28,618 bases of DNA from Streptococcus parasanguinis (GCA_018365265.1 JAGZKI010000033.1:1-28618), one strand, 5' to 3'; positions 15,089 to 23,473 are shown, counted from the first letter of the stretch. Made by a program: numbers and translations. The notes: generated by a model not told the origin, from the sequence alone.

Positions 15089-16507
15089 TTGAAAAAATAT
15101 ACTATTTCACGTAAACAAACTTTAACTTTGGCTTCCGTTGTTTTAGGAACGGTCTTCACAGGAACGACTATTGCTTCTGCTGATGACGTTGCACCTGCAA
15201 CAACCCAAGCTGCTCCTGCAGCTACTACAGCAGCAAAATCACCTATCACTGCTGCAACAGAAGAAATCAACGCCAAAGCCAATACACCAGTTGTTCCTGC
15301 TGATAAAGCAAAAACTGGGGATGTCATCGCTGTGGACGTTAAAAAAACTGGCCCATCTGCTAAAACAGACGGTGCAGACACCACCACTACTTCAACAGCA
15401 ACCATCAAAACGACTAGCTTAGCAGATCCAAACACACCTGTTGGCACTTCAAAACCGGTCTCATCTACTAAGACAGCTACATCAACCAAGGAAACAGCGG
15501 ACTACACTGAGACAACAACTGAAACAGTTAATAAAACAACTGTAGTCGAAGTGACAAAAGAAGCCGATGTGGTCAATAAAAAAGAAGTTCAAGCAACATC
15601 AGACATCGTCTTTGTCATTGACAAATCAACTTCAATGGATTCTCACATCAGGGATACGATGAAGAATGTCGAGACCTTCGTTCGCAATCTATCGGCAAAA
15701 AATATTCAAGCTCGTTTAGGATTGGTTGAATACGAAAGAGCTAGTGAAGTTAAATACCATGATTTCAATGGATCTAAGTTCACAAGTGATCCAGAAAGTT
15801 TCATTTCTGCTTTGAAAACCATCAAAACTAAAGGCTACTATGAAAATGCTACTGTTCCATTGCATCATATCGCTACTTCAGGAGACTACAACTGGGGGAC
15901 TGGGGCAAACAACCATCGCTTTGCTTTCTTGATTACAGATGAGGACATTGATCTTACAAAGGATACACCAACCAAAGAAGCGACACTGAAAGCCCTTCAA
16001 GATGCTGGTATCTCTTTGACAGTGGTTGGTGAAACACGTGAAAAAAAAGACTTTGATCCATTGGTCAATGGAACAAATGGTCTCTACCTAGATATCGACA
16101 AAAACTTTGCTAACTTGTTGAACGTTCAATTTGCCAATAAAGTCGTTGAAACCGTCCAAAAAGGTCGTGTCTTTAAGGTACAAACAGACAAGTATGAGTT
16201 GATTTCAAAAACCCACCGTGTGGCAAAAGCAAAACCACAAACTCCTAGCATCCAAACGCCTGCAACACCGACTCCTACTCCTCAAAAACCAGCTGTTGTA
16301 ACTCCTGCGAAACCGACAGTATTCACACCAGCTAAAAACGGGCCTGCCAAAACAGCAGTCTATATCGCACCTGCAGCTCTTCCTCAAAAAGAAGCAAGTC
16401 TTCCAAATACAGGAAGCAAAAACTCCATTGCTTTGACGACTCTAGGTCTTGGTCTTCTTAGCATGGGTGCTGCCTTTGGACTCTCTCGTAAAACAAAAAA
16501 AGACTAA
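15089..16507 (+). CDS. LPNTG-anchored von Willebrand A domain surface protein
   Basis: Secreted wall-anchored protein, probably an adhesin-like or matrix-binding protein. It begins at TTG 15089, giving 472 residues. The signal peptide spans 1-31 (KKYTISRKQ basic start, hydrophobic core, cleavage near ASA-DD). A stalk rich in Ala, Thr and Pro follows (32-170). The VWA domain (172 to about 355) has the MIDAS signature DKSTS (178-182) and an acidic third element ITDED (282-286). A Pro/Thr-rich spacer (382-432) leads to the sorting signal LPNTG (438-442) with a hydrophobic segment and RKTKKD tail. The gene stands alone between its promoter and a terminator. No Cna or isopeptide domains were recognised. 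The ligand is unknown; it is small for a streptococcal VWA adhesin. Confidence 0.85.
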   Translation: MKKYTISRKQTLTLASVVLGTVFTGTTIASADDVAPATTQAAPAATTAAKSPITAATEEINAKANTPVVPADKAKTGDVIAVDVKKTGPSAKTDGADTTTTSTATIKTTSLADPNTPVGTSKPVSSTKTATSTKETADYTETTTETVNKTTVVEVTKEADVVNKKEVQATSDIVFVIDKSTSMDSHIRDTMKNVETFVRNLSAKNIQARLGLVEYERASEVKYHDFNGSKFTSDPESFISALKTIKTKGYYENATVPLHHIATSGDYNWGTGANNHRFAFLITDEDIDLTKDTPTKEATLKALQDAGISLTVVGETREKKDFDPLVNGTNGLYLDIDKNFANLLNVQFANKVVETVQKGRVFKVQTDKYELISKTHRVAKAKPQTPSIQTPATPTPTPQKPAVVTPAKPTVFTPAKNGPAKTAVYIAPAALPQKEASLPNTGSKNSIALTTLGLGLLSMGAAFGLSRKTKKD

Positions 16508-16511
16508 CATG

Positions 16512-16542
16512 AAAAAGCCTAATCAAATGATTAGGCCTTTTT
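16512..16542 (+). terminator. Terminator after the LPNTG protein
   Basis: GCCTAATCA and TGATTAGGC form a 9-base perfect stem with a 2-base tip (in practice a 4-base loop), flanked by AAAAA and TTTTT. It ends 5 bases after the stop. Confidence 0.92.
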
Positions 16543-16628
16543 AGCTCGGTACGAATGATTCCTGTTTGCCATTTCCATTTGAAAGTAGAAATCTTCAGCT
16601 TCTACCAAAAGATTCTTGTCCTCCGCTA

Positions 16629-16637
16629 TGATATAAT
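16629..16637 (+). promoter_or_regulatory. Extended -10 promoter of the helicase gene
   Basis: TGATATAAT (TATAAT at 16632-16637 with the TG extension) stands 25 bases before the ATG; no good -35 is seen. The longer in-frame opening from 16555 lies upstream of this promoter and is not part of the gene. Confidence 0.65.
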
Positions 16638-16662
16638 GGGGACAGTACAAGGGAGGAAACCA

Positions 16663-19377
16663 ATGTTACAAGAACTAGCCTTTACAGGCCAATGGAGACA
16701 CTATCAAAAACGCGTTCTCGATAAGAGTGACGCTTTTATGGCGGATGGCCACCTGCATTTGGTAGCAGCTCCTGGATCGGGAAAAACAACCCTGGGAATC
16801 GAATTTATCAGACGCTTTGGTCAACCAACCCTAATCTTGGCTCCTACGGTCACCATTCGTCAACAATGGGTGGACCGGATTATCCAAGCATTCTTGAAAG
16901 ATGAAAGCCAAGCGGAACAATTGATCTCTCAGGACCTCAAACATCCTAAGCTGATTACAGTGGCTACCTATCAGGCCCTACACAGCGCCATGAACCAAGT
17001 CGTCGGTCAATCACAAGCTGAAGATACCGATGACCAAGCAGAGATTGAAACATTTGATTTCAAAGGCTTTGATATCTTTACTACTTTCAAAGACATCTCA
17101 CTCGGAACCCTTTGTTTAGATGAGTGTCACCACTTGCGCAATGAATGGTGGAAGAGCTTGGAAGCCTTTCGTCAAGCCTTCCCTGACTTAAAGATGATCT
17201 CCCTCACCGCTACCCCGCCCTATGAAGGAGACCCTGCCCTCTGGGATCGCTATATCCGCATGTGTGGGGAGATTGATGAGGAAATTACGGTTCCCGAATT
17301 GGTCAAGGAAGAGACCCTTTGTCCCCACCAAGACTATGTCTACTTTGCCTTTCCAACAAAGGAAGAGCAGGCTCAGTTGGACGCCTTTAGCCAACAAAAG
17401 AATGCTTTCTTGCAACAACTGACTTCCGATCCCCTATTTTGCCAATATCTCCAAAACTGCCAGGCCTTATCTGGTCAGATCAACGATGATGAATTGCTCA
17501 ATGAGCCCAAGTATCTCTCTGCCACCCTGATCTTTCTTCGTAGCAAGGGAATCGTCTTTCCCAAACGTTTCCAAGACCTTTTAGGAGCTAAAAAACTTCC
17601 TGCTTTCACCATGGACTGGCTAGAAATTCTCCTGCAAGGCCTGCTTTTTCAGGTTCCCCACTGGTACAATCTACCAGAAGAATACGAAAAGCAACTCCTC
17701 CATGAATTAAAAGCAGCTAGTTTAATCGATCGAAAACAAATCAAACTAGTCCGCAACAAAAAACAAGACCTCCTGCTGAACCAATCCCTTGGAAAACTCA
17801 ATGCGGTTCGAGAGATTTTCAAGGCGGAATACCAGGCTCTTGGAAGCCAACTGCGCCAACTGGTTTTAACAGACTATATTCGCCAAGACTTTGAAGTTCA
17901 TCTCGGGGATAAGGATGCCCAATTCACTCAGTTGGGAGTACTCTCGTATTTTGAATCCATTCGCAGAGAAAGCATCGAGCTAACGACTCCTCCTGCCATC
18001 GCAGTCTTAACAGGTAGTATCGTCATCATCCCGACGGTCGCTAAGCCAAGATTGGAAGAGCTTCTAGGAGCGGATCGACTGACTTACCAAAGTGTCGGCC
18101 AATTATCTCCTGATGACTTTCTCAAAGTTCGCTTAGTTGGTTCTCAACATGATTTAGTGACAGCTGTGACCCAGCTCTTTCAAGAAGGTCTCATCCAAGT
18201 CGTGATTGGAACCAAGTCTCTTCTGGGAGAAGGCTGGGATGCTCCTTGTGTCAATTCCCTGATCCTAGCTAGCTTTGTCGGTAGCTTTATGCTCAGCAAC
18301 CAAATGCGAGGTCGTGCCATCCGAGTGTGGCCTGAGGATCCAGACAAGACCAGTAACATCTGGCATCTGGTCTCTATCAGCCTTTCCCTAAAGAAATGGT
18401 ATGAAAAGTCCGATCTTGAAAAAGAAGAGATCGAAGCCATCACTGATCAGCTGAAAGAATATAGTCCTGATCTGGAGCTCTTAGAAAGACGGATGAAGCA
18501 ATTTTTAGGTCTCCATTACAAGGAGCCCTTCATCGAATCCGGTATCGAGCGTCTAGCCTTTGACAATATCCGCTATACAAAAAAACAGTTGCAAAAACTC
18601 AATGAAGAAACCTTAGAGCGCTCCCCCCATCGTCAAGAACTCCGAGACGGCTGGCAAAAAGCCCTTCCGATTCTGGAGAATATGGAGATTGTAAATGAGG
18701 TTCAAGTGGATAAACACTTCCTGCCCCTAGCCCTATTTTTTGACGCCAGGAAGCTAGCTCGTTGGCTAACGGCCGCCACTTTGACCGATGCTTTCGCCAA
18801 CTTTATTTACTATTCACATAGAGGAGGATGGAATAAAGGGTCTCTTATTCTTCTATTCGTCTTAGCTGTTCTCGCTCTACTTGCTTGGCTCCGCTACTAT
18901 CTCTATAAGAGCCCTTATAAACGGTTAGAAGTCTTCGGCCAGGCTATTCACCAAGCCCTGCTCCTTTCTGGGCAGATCCAGACTCAAGCAACCCGCATCC
19001 AAGTCCTACGAGATCGAAAGGATGCCATCAACACGCTGATTTATTTGAAGGGCGGAACCATGCGGGAGAAGGAACTCTTCTCGCAAACCATGATCGAGTT
19101 TTTCGCACCGATTGAAAATCAGCGCTATATCCTGAAAGCACAGGAAAAGGTGTCCGATCAGACAGAATATTTCGCTGTACCAAGCCTCTTTGACAAACGA
19201 AAAGAAGATGCCCAAGCCTTTGTGGCGCAAATCCGAAAGAGCCTGGGTAAGTATGACCTCGTCTATACCCGAAGTGCCGAAGGCCGCGCCATTCTCCTTG
19301 ATGCGCGCATCAAGGCCCTAGCCAACAAACAAGAGCGCACCTTCACCAAGAAACAAGTGATGTCGGATTTGAAATAG
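16663..19377 (+). CDS. SF2 DEAD/DEAH helicase with a C-terminal membrane segment
   Basis: Large ATP-dependent nucleic acid translocase or helicase, 904 residues from ATG 16663 (GGGAGG at good spacing). SF2 motifs are in order: I APGSGKTTLG (36-45), II LDECHH (152-157, a DECH box), III SLTATPP (180-186), V-like GTKSLLGEGWDAP (516-528) and VI QMRGRAIRV (547-555). About 220-490, between the two RecA halves, is a long insertion of unclear nature. After the helicase core a strongly hydrophobic stretch (726-748) is followed by basic residues (YYLYKSPYKR), so a single membrane span is likely. A 150-residue C-terminal domain follows. No nuclease, HsdR or Res endonuclease motif was found. It is monocistronic. 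Function is unknown; DNA uptake, repair or defence are only guesses. Confidence 0.82.
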   Translation: MLQELAFTGQWRHYQKRVLDKSDAFMADGHLHLVAAPGSGKTTLGIEFIRRFGQPTLILAPTVTIRQQWVDRIIQAFLKDESQAEQLISQDLKHPKLITVATYQALHSAMNQVVGQSQAEDTDDQAEIETFDFKGFDIFTTFKDISLGTLCLDECHHLRNEWWKSLEAFRQAFPDLKMISLTATPPYEGDPALWDRYIRMCGEIDEEITVPELVKEETLCPHQDYVYFAFPTKEEQAQLDAFSQQKNAFLQQLTSDPLFCQYLQNCQALSGQINDDELLNEPKYLSATLIFLRSKGIVFPKRFQDLLGAKKLPAFTMDWLEILLQGLLFQVPHWYNLPEEYEKQLLHELKAASLIDRKQIKLVRNKKQDLLLNQSLGKLNAVREIFKAEYQALGSQLRQLVLTDYIRQDFEVHLGDKDAQFTQLGVLSYFESIRRESIELTTPPAIAVLTGSIVIIPTVAKPRLEELLGADRLTYQSVGQLSPDDFLKVRLVGSQHDLVTAVTQLFQEGLIQVVIGTKSLLGEGWDAPCVNSLILASFVGSFMLSNQMRGRAIRVWPEDPDKTSNIWHLVSISLSLKKWYEKSDLEKEEIEAITDQLKEYSPDLELLERRMKQFLGLHYKEPFIESGIERLAFDNIRYTKKQLQKLNEETLERSPHRQELRDGWQKALPILENMEIVNEVQVDKHFLPLALFFDARKLARWLTAATLTDAFANFIYYSHRGGWNKGSLILLFVLAVLALLAWLRYYLYKSPYKRLEVFGQAIHQALLLSGQIQTQATRIQVLRDRKDAINTLIYLKGGTMREKELFSQTMIEFFAPIENQRYILKAQEKVSDQTEYFAVPSLFDKRKEDAQAFVAQIRKSLGKYDLVYTRSAEGRAILLDARIKALANKQERTFTKKQVMSDLK

Positions 19378-19384
19378 AACTTGC

Positions 19385-19424
19385 AAAAAAACCATATTCC
19401 TTTTTAATAGGAATATGGTTTTTT
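19385..19424. terminator. Bidirectional terminator between helicase and TetR genes
   Basis: AACCATATTCCT (19390-19401) and AGGAATATGGTT (19409-19420) form a perfect 12-base stem with a 7-base loop, flanked by A and T runs. It serves the plus-strand helicase and the minus-strand exporter operon. Confidence 0.92.
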
Positions 19425-19446
19425 AGGTTGTTTATATCAGATCCCC

Positions 19447-20076
19447 CTATTTCCACAAGCTACCTAAGATTTGTTTTTCGACCAAGGAAAGATCTTCATC
19501 AGTCACTGGCCCATCAGTTCCAAGAATATAGAGCTGACCAAAATAGGCAAGCAGCGGGCCAATCAGAATACGCAGGAATTGGGAAATAGTCAGATCAGGA
19601 TTGATGCGAGGGTCCGTTTTCAGTTCTTGAAGGAGGTCACCAATTCTACCCTGAATGAAACTCCAAATATGTTCTTGCTCCTTCTTGATCTTTTCATTCG
19701 AAAACATCTCCTGTAACACGATTTTTAAGAGAGCTTGATTGGTTTTGAGGTAGTTCATTCGGTCATAAACGAAATAGTGAATTTTCTCCTCTGTTGTTTG
19801 AAATTTTAAGAGTTGATCCAGAAGATTCCCCAGAAGACTAGGAAGGATCGGATGTAAAATAGCTGTCAGCAACTCATCTTTGGTCTGGAAATACTTGAAG
19901 AGAGTGGCTTGGCTAAGCCCGGCATGCTCCGCAATTTGAAGGGTTGAAGTCCCATTATAACCCTTGGTCGAGATCAAATCGACGGCTGCCTGCATAATTT
20001 TCTTCTTTCCTTTGGGATAGTCTGCCCCCTCTAAATAAGCTTCAAACGACTCAAAAATACTCTCGTTCATATCCAT
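19447..20076 (-). CDS. TetR/AcrR family repressor of the ABC exporter
   Basis: Ligand-responsive repressor, 209 residues. The TetR HTH is at about 24-70 (KKKIMQAAVDLISTKGYNGTST, then LSQATLFKYFQTKDELLTAIL), and the rest is an all-helical ligand domain. I start it at ATG 20076 because AAGGA lies 7 bases before; a longer frame reaches into the permease gene. It is last in a three-gene operon, 19 bases behind the permease stop. The operon promoter holds two palindromes of TetR-operator type (21911-21926 and 21950-21965), so it most likely represses its own operon and is released by a substrate of the exporter. Confidence 0.85.
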   Translation of the reverse strand: MDMNESIFESFEAYLEGADYPKGKKKIMQAAVDLISTKGYNGTSTLQIAEHAGLSQATLFKYFQTKDELLTAILHPILPSLLGNLLDQLLKFQTTEEKIHYFVYDRMNYLKTNQALLKIVLQEMFSNEKIKKEQEHIWSFIQGRIGDLLQELKTDPRINPDLTISQFLRILIGPLLAYFGQLYILGTDGPVTDEDLSLVEKQILGSLWK

Positions 20077-20095
20077 CCTCACATCCTTATTATTT

Positions 20096-21178
20096 TTATA
20101 CCTTACGATACCGACGCAATCCGACAATATTCAGCATTGTCAAAGCAACAAGGAAAAGCAATAAAACACCGATATTTGGCAAAACATCCCCAAGGTTACG
20201 TCCGTAAAGAATAATCTGACTCATGGCATCACCTGAGTAGGTCAAAGGCAAGAATTTCCCAATTGTTTTTGCCCACTCTCCCATTGAACCAAGAGGAATG
20301 ATTCCTGAGAAAAAGAGCTGCGGCATAATCACAAGAGGAATAAATTGCATCATTTGAAATTCTGATTTGGCCAAGGTGGACAAGAGCATTCCGAAGGCGA
20401 GTGCTACAAGAGCCAATACCACATTAACTATTATAACATTTAATAAACTTCCGACAACTTCAATATTCAACAACCAAATAGCTGCTAAAACAACAACTGC
20501 TGTTTGAAGAATAGCTATGATTCCATAAGACATCATGTAACCATAGACGATTTCAGAACGTTTGACCGGAGTGGCTAATAAGCGATCTAGGGTCCCGCTG
20601 GTGCGTTCTTTCAACAGCGCCATCCCTGAAATCAAGAAGACAAAGAAGAAGACGACAAATCCAATCAAGACTGGAATCATTTTGGCAAAGAAACCTGTAT
20701 CTTCATTCCCATACTCATAAGATTCCTTAATTTCTGGTGATTTTGCATCGAGTTTCAATTGAGGAAGGGCCTGTTTAACACGAGTTAATAGTTGATTGGT
20801 GCCTTCACTGGCGATACTGGTCCGCAATACTTGACGGGTCATAGCAGTTTTCGAAGCATCTGTATTGGCATAATCTACCTGATACTCCCCGTCTTTATAA
20901 GAAATGACGGCGTCGACTTTCTCATCAGCCAAGTCTTCTTTGGCTTGCTCCATGTCTTTGTATGTTTTCACATTGACATGGTCCAGATCATCCATTTTCT
21001 TTACCAAACTAGTTGGTAGATCCTGCGTTGCTAGCTTGATGTTCACGGTTGTACTAGCCGAAAACATGAGGTTCATCAACCACATGATAAAGACTGGAGC
21101 CACAAACATCATGGCAAGGGTTCGTTTGTCACGAAGCAATTCTTTGATAACTTTTTTTGCAATGGCAAGGGTTCTCAT
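20096..21178 (-). CDS. ABC-2 type exporter permease
   Basis: Membrane subunit of an ABC exporter, 360 residues. One N-terminal membrane helix (about 22-42) is followed by a large extracytoplasmic domain (about 45-165). A cluster of five helices follows (about 170-195, 218-240, 246-270, 282-300 and 332-350). LKERTSGTLDRLLATPVKRSEI is the conserved ABC-2 coupling segment before the third helix. It starts one base after the ATPase stop, with AAGGAG inside the ATPase end, so translation is coupled. Drug, bacteriocin or lipid export is likely; the substrate is not evident. Confidence 0.88.
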   Translation of the reverse strand: MRTLAIAKKVIKELLRDKRTLAMMFVAPVFIMWLMNLMFSASTTVNIKLATQDLPTSLVKKMDDLDHVNVKTYKDMEQAKEDLADEKVDAVISYKDGEYQVDYANTDASKTAMTRQVLRTSIASEGTNQLLTRVKQALPQLKLDAKSPEIKESYEYGNEDTGFFAKMIPVLIGFVVFFFVFLISGMALLKERTSGTLDRLLATPVKRSEIVYGYMMSYGIIAILQTAVVVLAAIWLLNIEVVGSLLNVIIVNVVLALVALAFGMLLSTLAKSEFQMMQFIPLVIMPQLFFSGIIPLGSMGEWAKTIGKFLPLTYSGDAMSQIILYGRNLGDVLPNIGVLLLFLVALTMLNIVGLRRYRKV

Positions 21179-21179
21179 C

Positions 21180-21896
21180 TTATTCTCCTTCCGCTTTCAA
21201 AAAGACTTCTTCAATACTTGAAACACCATAACTTTCCTTGAGATTTTTTGGTGTATCAAAGGCAATGATGTTTCCACCTAACAAGAGGCCAACCTTATCT
21301 GTCAGCTCTGCCTCATCCATGACATGGGTGGTAACCAAAATTCCTACACCCTTGTCTCTAAGAGTAATTAATTCCTTCCAGATTTTCTTTCGAAGAGAAG
21401 GGTCGATTCCAACTGTCGGTTCGTCCAAAATCAGGAGTTGAGGATTTCCTAAAAGCGCAATCGCCAGCGACAAGCGTCGTTTCATGCCTCCGGAATAACC
21501 AGACACAGCCTTATTTAAGTGCTCTGTTAAATCTACCACCTGAGCCACATGGGCAATTTCATCCTTTAAGTCTTTTTTGGAAAGGCCTTTTAGCTGACCG
21601 AAAAATTCCAAATTCTCTTGTCCTGACAAAGCCTCATATAAAGCATCAGACTGGGCCATATAGCCAATATCTCCCAGAATATGACGATTGGGCATGGTGT
21701 GGTCTAAGACTAAAGCGATACCGCTATCTGCCTTTTCCATTCCTAACATGGTTTTTATCATGGTTGATTTACCAGCACCAGAAGGACCGATTAGACCAAT
21801 GATTTCCCCAGACTGTAATTCAAAACCAACGTGGTTCAACACCAATTGTTGACCAAAAGATTTTTGTAAATCTTGTAAATGTAGCAATGTTTTCAT
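21180..21896 (-). CDS. ABC exporter ATP-binding subunit
   Basis: Cytoplasmic ATPase of 238 residues pairing with the downstream ABC-2 permease. Walker A GPSGAGKS (37-44), Q-loop near MAQSD (80-84), signature YSGGMKRR (134-141), Walker B LLILDEP (154-160) and H-loop TTHVMDEAE are all intact. Sequence style is that of the DrrA/CcmA drug-resistance exporters. GGGAGG precedes the ATG. It is the first gene of the operon and sits right behind the doubly operated promoter, so the exporter should be made only when the TetR protein is released. Confidence 0.92.
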   Translation of the reverse strand: MKTLLHLQDLQKSFGQQLVLNHVGFELQSGEIIGLIGPSGAGKSTMIKTMLGMEKADSGIALVLDHTMPNRHILGDIGYMAQSDALYEALSGQENLEFFGQLKGLSKKDLKDEIAHVAQVVDLTEHLNKAVSGYSGGMKRRLSLAIALLGNPQLLILDEPTVGIDPSLRKKIWKELITLRDKGVGILVTTHVMDEAELTDKVGLLLGGNIIAFDTPKNLKESYGVSSIEEVFLKAEGE

Positions 21897-21910
21897 CTAC
21901 TTCCTCCCAG

Positions 21911-21926
21911 GTGAGTGTTCACTCAC
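21911..21926. promoter_or_regulatory. TetR-type operator, downstream copy
   Basis: GTGAGTGTTCACTCAC has 7-base arms around a 2-base centre, between the start point and the ATG of the ATPase gene. It is the reverse complement of the other copy, which lies 39 bases away. Confidence 0.85.
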
Positions 21927-21943
21927 TTTTTAATGATAAATCT

Positions 21944-21972
21944 ATTATAGTGAGTGAACACTCACTTGTCAA
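21944..21972 (-). promoter_or_regulatory. Exporter operon promoter (TTGACA-17-TATAAT)
   Basis: On the minus strand, perfect consensus -35 TTGACA (21967-21972) and -10 TATAAT (21944-21949) have a 17-base spacer that is almost entirely a TetR-type operator. Unrepressed output should be very high. Confidence 0.93.
21950..21965. promoter_or_regulatory. TetR-type operator, promoter spacer copy
   Basis: GTGAGTGAACACTCAC fills 16 of the 17 bases between -35 and -10, so binding would exclude RNA polymerase. Confidence 0.88.
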
Positions 21973-22001
21973 GTAGAAAATTTCATTTTTTTCAGAAAGA
22001 T

Positions 22002-22030
22002 AAAAACACCAGATGAATACATCTGGTGTT
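22002..22030 (-). terminator. Minus-strand terminator of the AraC relic
   Basis: AACACCAGATG and CATCTGGTGTT form a perfect 11-base stem with an AATA loop. The T run follows only on the minus strand (A run 22002-22006). The only minus-strand coding trace ahead of it is the AraC tail, so it appears to be left over from that gene; it also shields the exporter promoter. Confidence 0.75.
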
Positions 22031-22068
22031 GATAATGGAAATTTCTGCTGTTAAGCTTCTGTCTGCAT

Positions 22069-22176
22069 CTACTCGCGATACTCTGAAATAGTCTGTCCGG
22101 TCCATTTTTTAAAGGCTCGTGAGAAGGAAGACACTTCGGAGTATCCTAGTAAATAGGCTACATCAACTGTTGTCAT
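22069..22176 (-). pseudogene. C-terminal relic of an AraC family regulator
   Basis: The minus strand reads MTTV then DVAYLLGYSEVSSFSRAF, KKWTGQTISEYRE and a stop. This is the second helix-turn-helix of AraC/XylS proteins, with the canonical GYS..SSFSRAFK.WTG pattern. Only about 35 codons remain. The frame before them (DANCHY) does not look like the first HTH, so the gene was cut at about 22176. It keeps its stop and a terminator at 22002-22030. Part of a larger deletion or replacement event before the LtrA gene is likely. Confidence 0.75.
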
Positions 22177-22249
22177 GTAATGACAATTTGCGTCACAATG
22201 AAATTGATTGGTCTACTCCCCTTCCTTCCATCATATACTGTCATTTTTC

Positions 22250-22258
22250 TGATATAAT
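22250..22258 (+). promoter_or_regulatory. Extended -10 promoter of the LtrA gene
   Basis: TGATATAAT (TATAAT at 22253-22258) lies 32 bases before the ATG. No strong -35 is seen, as expected for an extended -10. Confidence 0.6.
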
Positions 22259-22290
22259 AAATTGTTCAAACATCGCAGAAAGGATAACCC

Positions 22291-23436
22291 ATGTCAAATC
22301 TTATCAAACACAAACGGGTTGAGTATAGTGAACTCTTTTATGATCTGGTCTTTGTTTACGCTATTTCCAAAACCACTGCCCTTATCCATCATCTTCACCA
22401 TGGAGTCTTATCATTAGATGCCATCTTTGGTTTCCTGATGACACTTCTGGTTTTGGTCAATTCTTGGATGATTCAGACCGTCTATACCAACCGCTATGGA
22501 AAGAATTCCCTTTTCAATATGACCGTCATGTTCATCAATATGGCAATGTTGTTCTTAATCTCAAACATGATTACCAATGACTGGCAGAGCTACTTTCATA
22601 CCTTCTGCTGGACAGTGGGAACCCTGACCTTAACCCTATTTCTCCAATACTTAGTAGAGTATTTGCGTAAGTCTACTACTCCAGCCAATCGAAAAAGTAT
22701 CAAGGGCTTTCTTTGGATGACAGGGCTCAGGACCTTGGCTATCTACATAGCTGCACTTCTTCCGATAGATTTTGGTATCTATGTCTATATGCTAGGGATT
22801 CTCTTGACCTTCGTCATGCCTATTATCTTAACTCGACATACAAGTCTTTTTCAGATTAATCTCCCCCACCTGATTGAACGCATCTCGCTTTTAGTTATCA
22901 TCACTTTTGGTGAGATGATTATGGGCCTTGCAGATTTTTTTACACTTGAAAATTTCTCTATCCACTCTATCCTTTACTTTATCATCATGGTCAACCTCTT
23001 TATGAATTACTTTGGTAAGTTTGACCATGCCATTGATGAAGAAGGAAAGAATAAGGGAATCTTCCTAATTTATAGTCACTATCCAATTTTCATCGGCTTG
23101 ATTATGGTGACTGTGTCTATGAGTTTCTTGGTCAATCCAGAAGTCCATCACCATTTTGCGACTGGCTTCTTCTATACGGGTATCGGCCTCTTTCAAGCTG
23201 CTATCCTTGCAAATGGCTATTTTAACAAGAGTCACCTCAAGTATGACAAGCTCTATTATGGTTTGCAAGCAGGGATGTTCCTTATCGGACTGGTTCTCTC
23301 CCTTCTTTTCTCAGCCAATCCAACCATTGTCATTACCATCGCAACCGTGATGACTTTAGCAATGGAAGTTCACTTTATCCATTTTTATATGACCCGAACC
23401 AAGAAATTTTCAAGTCCGGATTGGGAATTGTATTAA
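22291..23436 (+). CDS. Low temperature requirement A (LtrA) family membrane protein
   Basis: Polytopic membrane protein of 381 residues with about ten hydrophobic segments. The N-terminal VEYSELFYDLVFVYAISK is the conserved family hallmark (RVSxxELFFDLVFVF-like). A second mark, LLVIITFGEMIMGLADFF, contains the conserved GE pair. The biochemical role of the family is unknown; in Listeria it was named from a cold-growth mutant. GAAAGGAT precedes the ATG. It is a single-gene unit bounded by its promoter and a strong terminator and flanked by a gene relic, so the neighbourhood gives no functional hint. Confidence 0.8.
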   Translation: MSNLIKHKRVEYSELFYDLVFVYAISKTTALIHHLHHGVLSLDAIFGFLMTLLVLVNSWMIQTVYTNRYGKNSLFNMTVMFINMAMLFLISNMITNDWQSYFHTFCWTVGTLTLTLFLQYLVEYLRKSTTPANRKSIKGFLWMTGLRTLAIYIAALLPIDFGIYVYMLGILLTFVMPIILTRHTSLFQINLPHLIERISLLVIITFGEMIMGLADFFTLENFSIHSILYFIIMVNLFMNYFGKFDHAIDEEGKNKGIFLIYSHYPIFIGLIMVTVSMSFLVNPEVHHHFATGFFYTGIGLFQAAILANGYFNKSHLKYDKLYYGLQAGMFLIGLVLSLLFSANPTIVITIATVMTLAMEVHFIHFYMTRTKKFSSPDWELY

Positions 23437-23471
23437 AAAATTCTAGTAGATATTTTCTACTAGAATTTTTT
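23435..23471. terminator. Bidirectional terminator between LtrA gene and adhC
   Basis: AAAAAATTCTAGTAGA (23435-23450) and TCTACTAGAATTTTTT (23456-23471) form a perfect 16-base stem with a 5-base loop, and T runs on both strands. Confidence 0.93.
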
Positions 23472-23473
23472 CG

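Noticed and set aside
15171..15500. Tandem repeat array in the Ala/Thr stalk of the surface protein
   Set aside because: Composition is biased but there is no regular repeat unit at DNA or protein level.
16555..16662. 36-residue N-terminal extension of the helicase
   Set aside because: It covers the extended -10 and has no ribosome site; GGGAGG precedes ATG 16663.
16663..19377. Helicase as a restriction subunit (HsdR or type III Res)
   Set aside because: No nuclease motif and no methylase or specificity gene next to it; the hsdS fragment is about 9 kb away and broken.
22119..22322. Open frame on the plus strand over the AraC relic
   Set aside because: It is the complement of the recognisable AraC tail and runs into the LtrA start region without a ribosome site.
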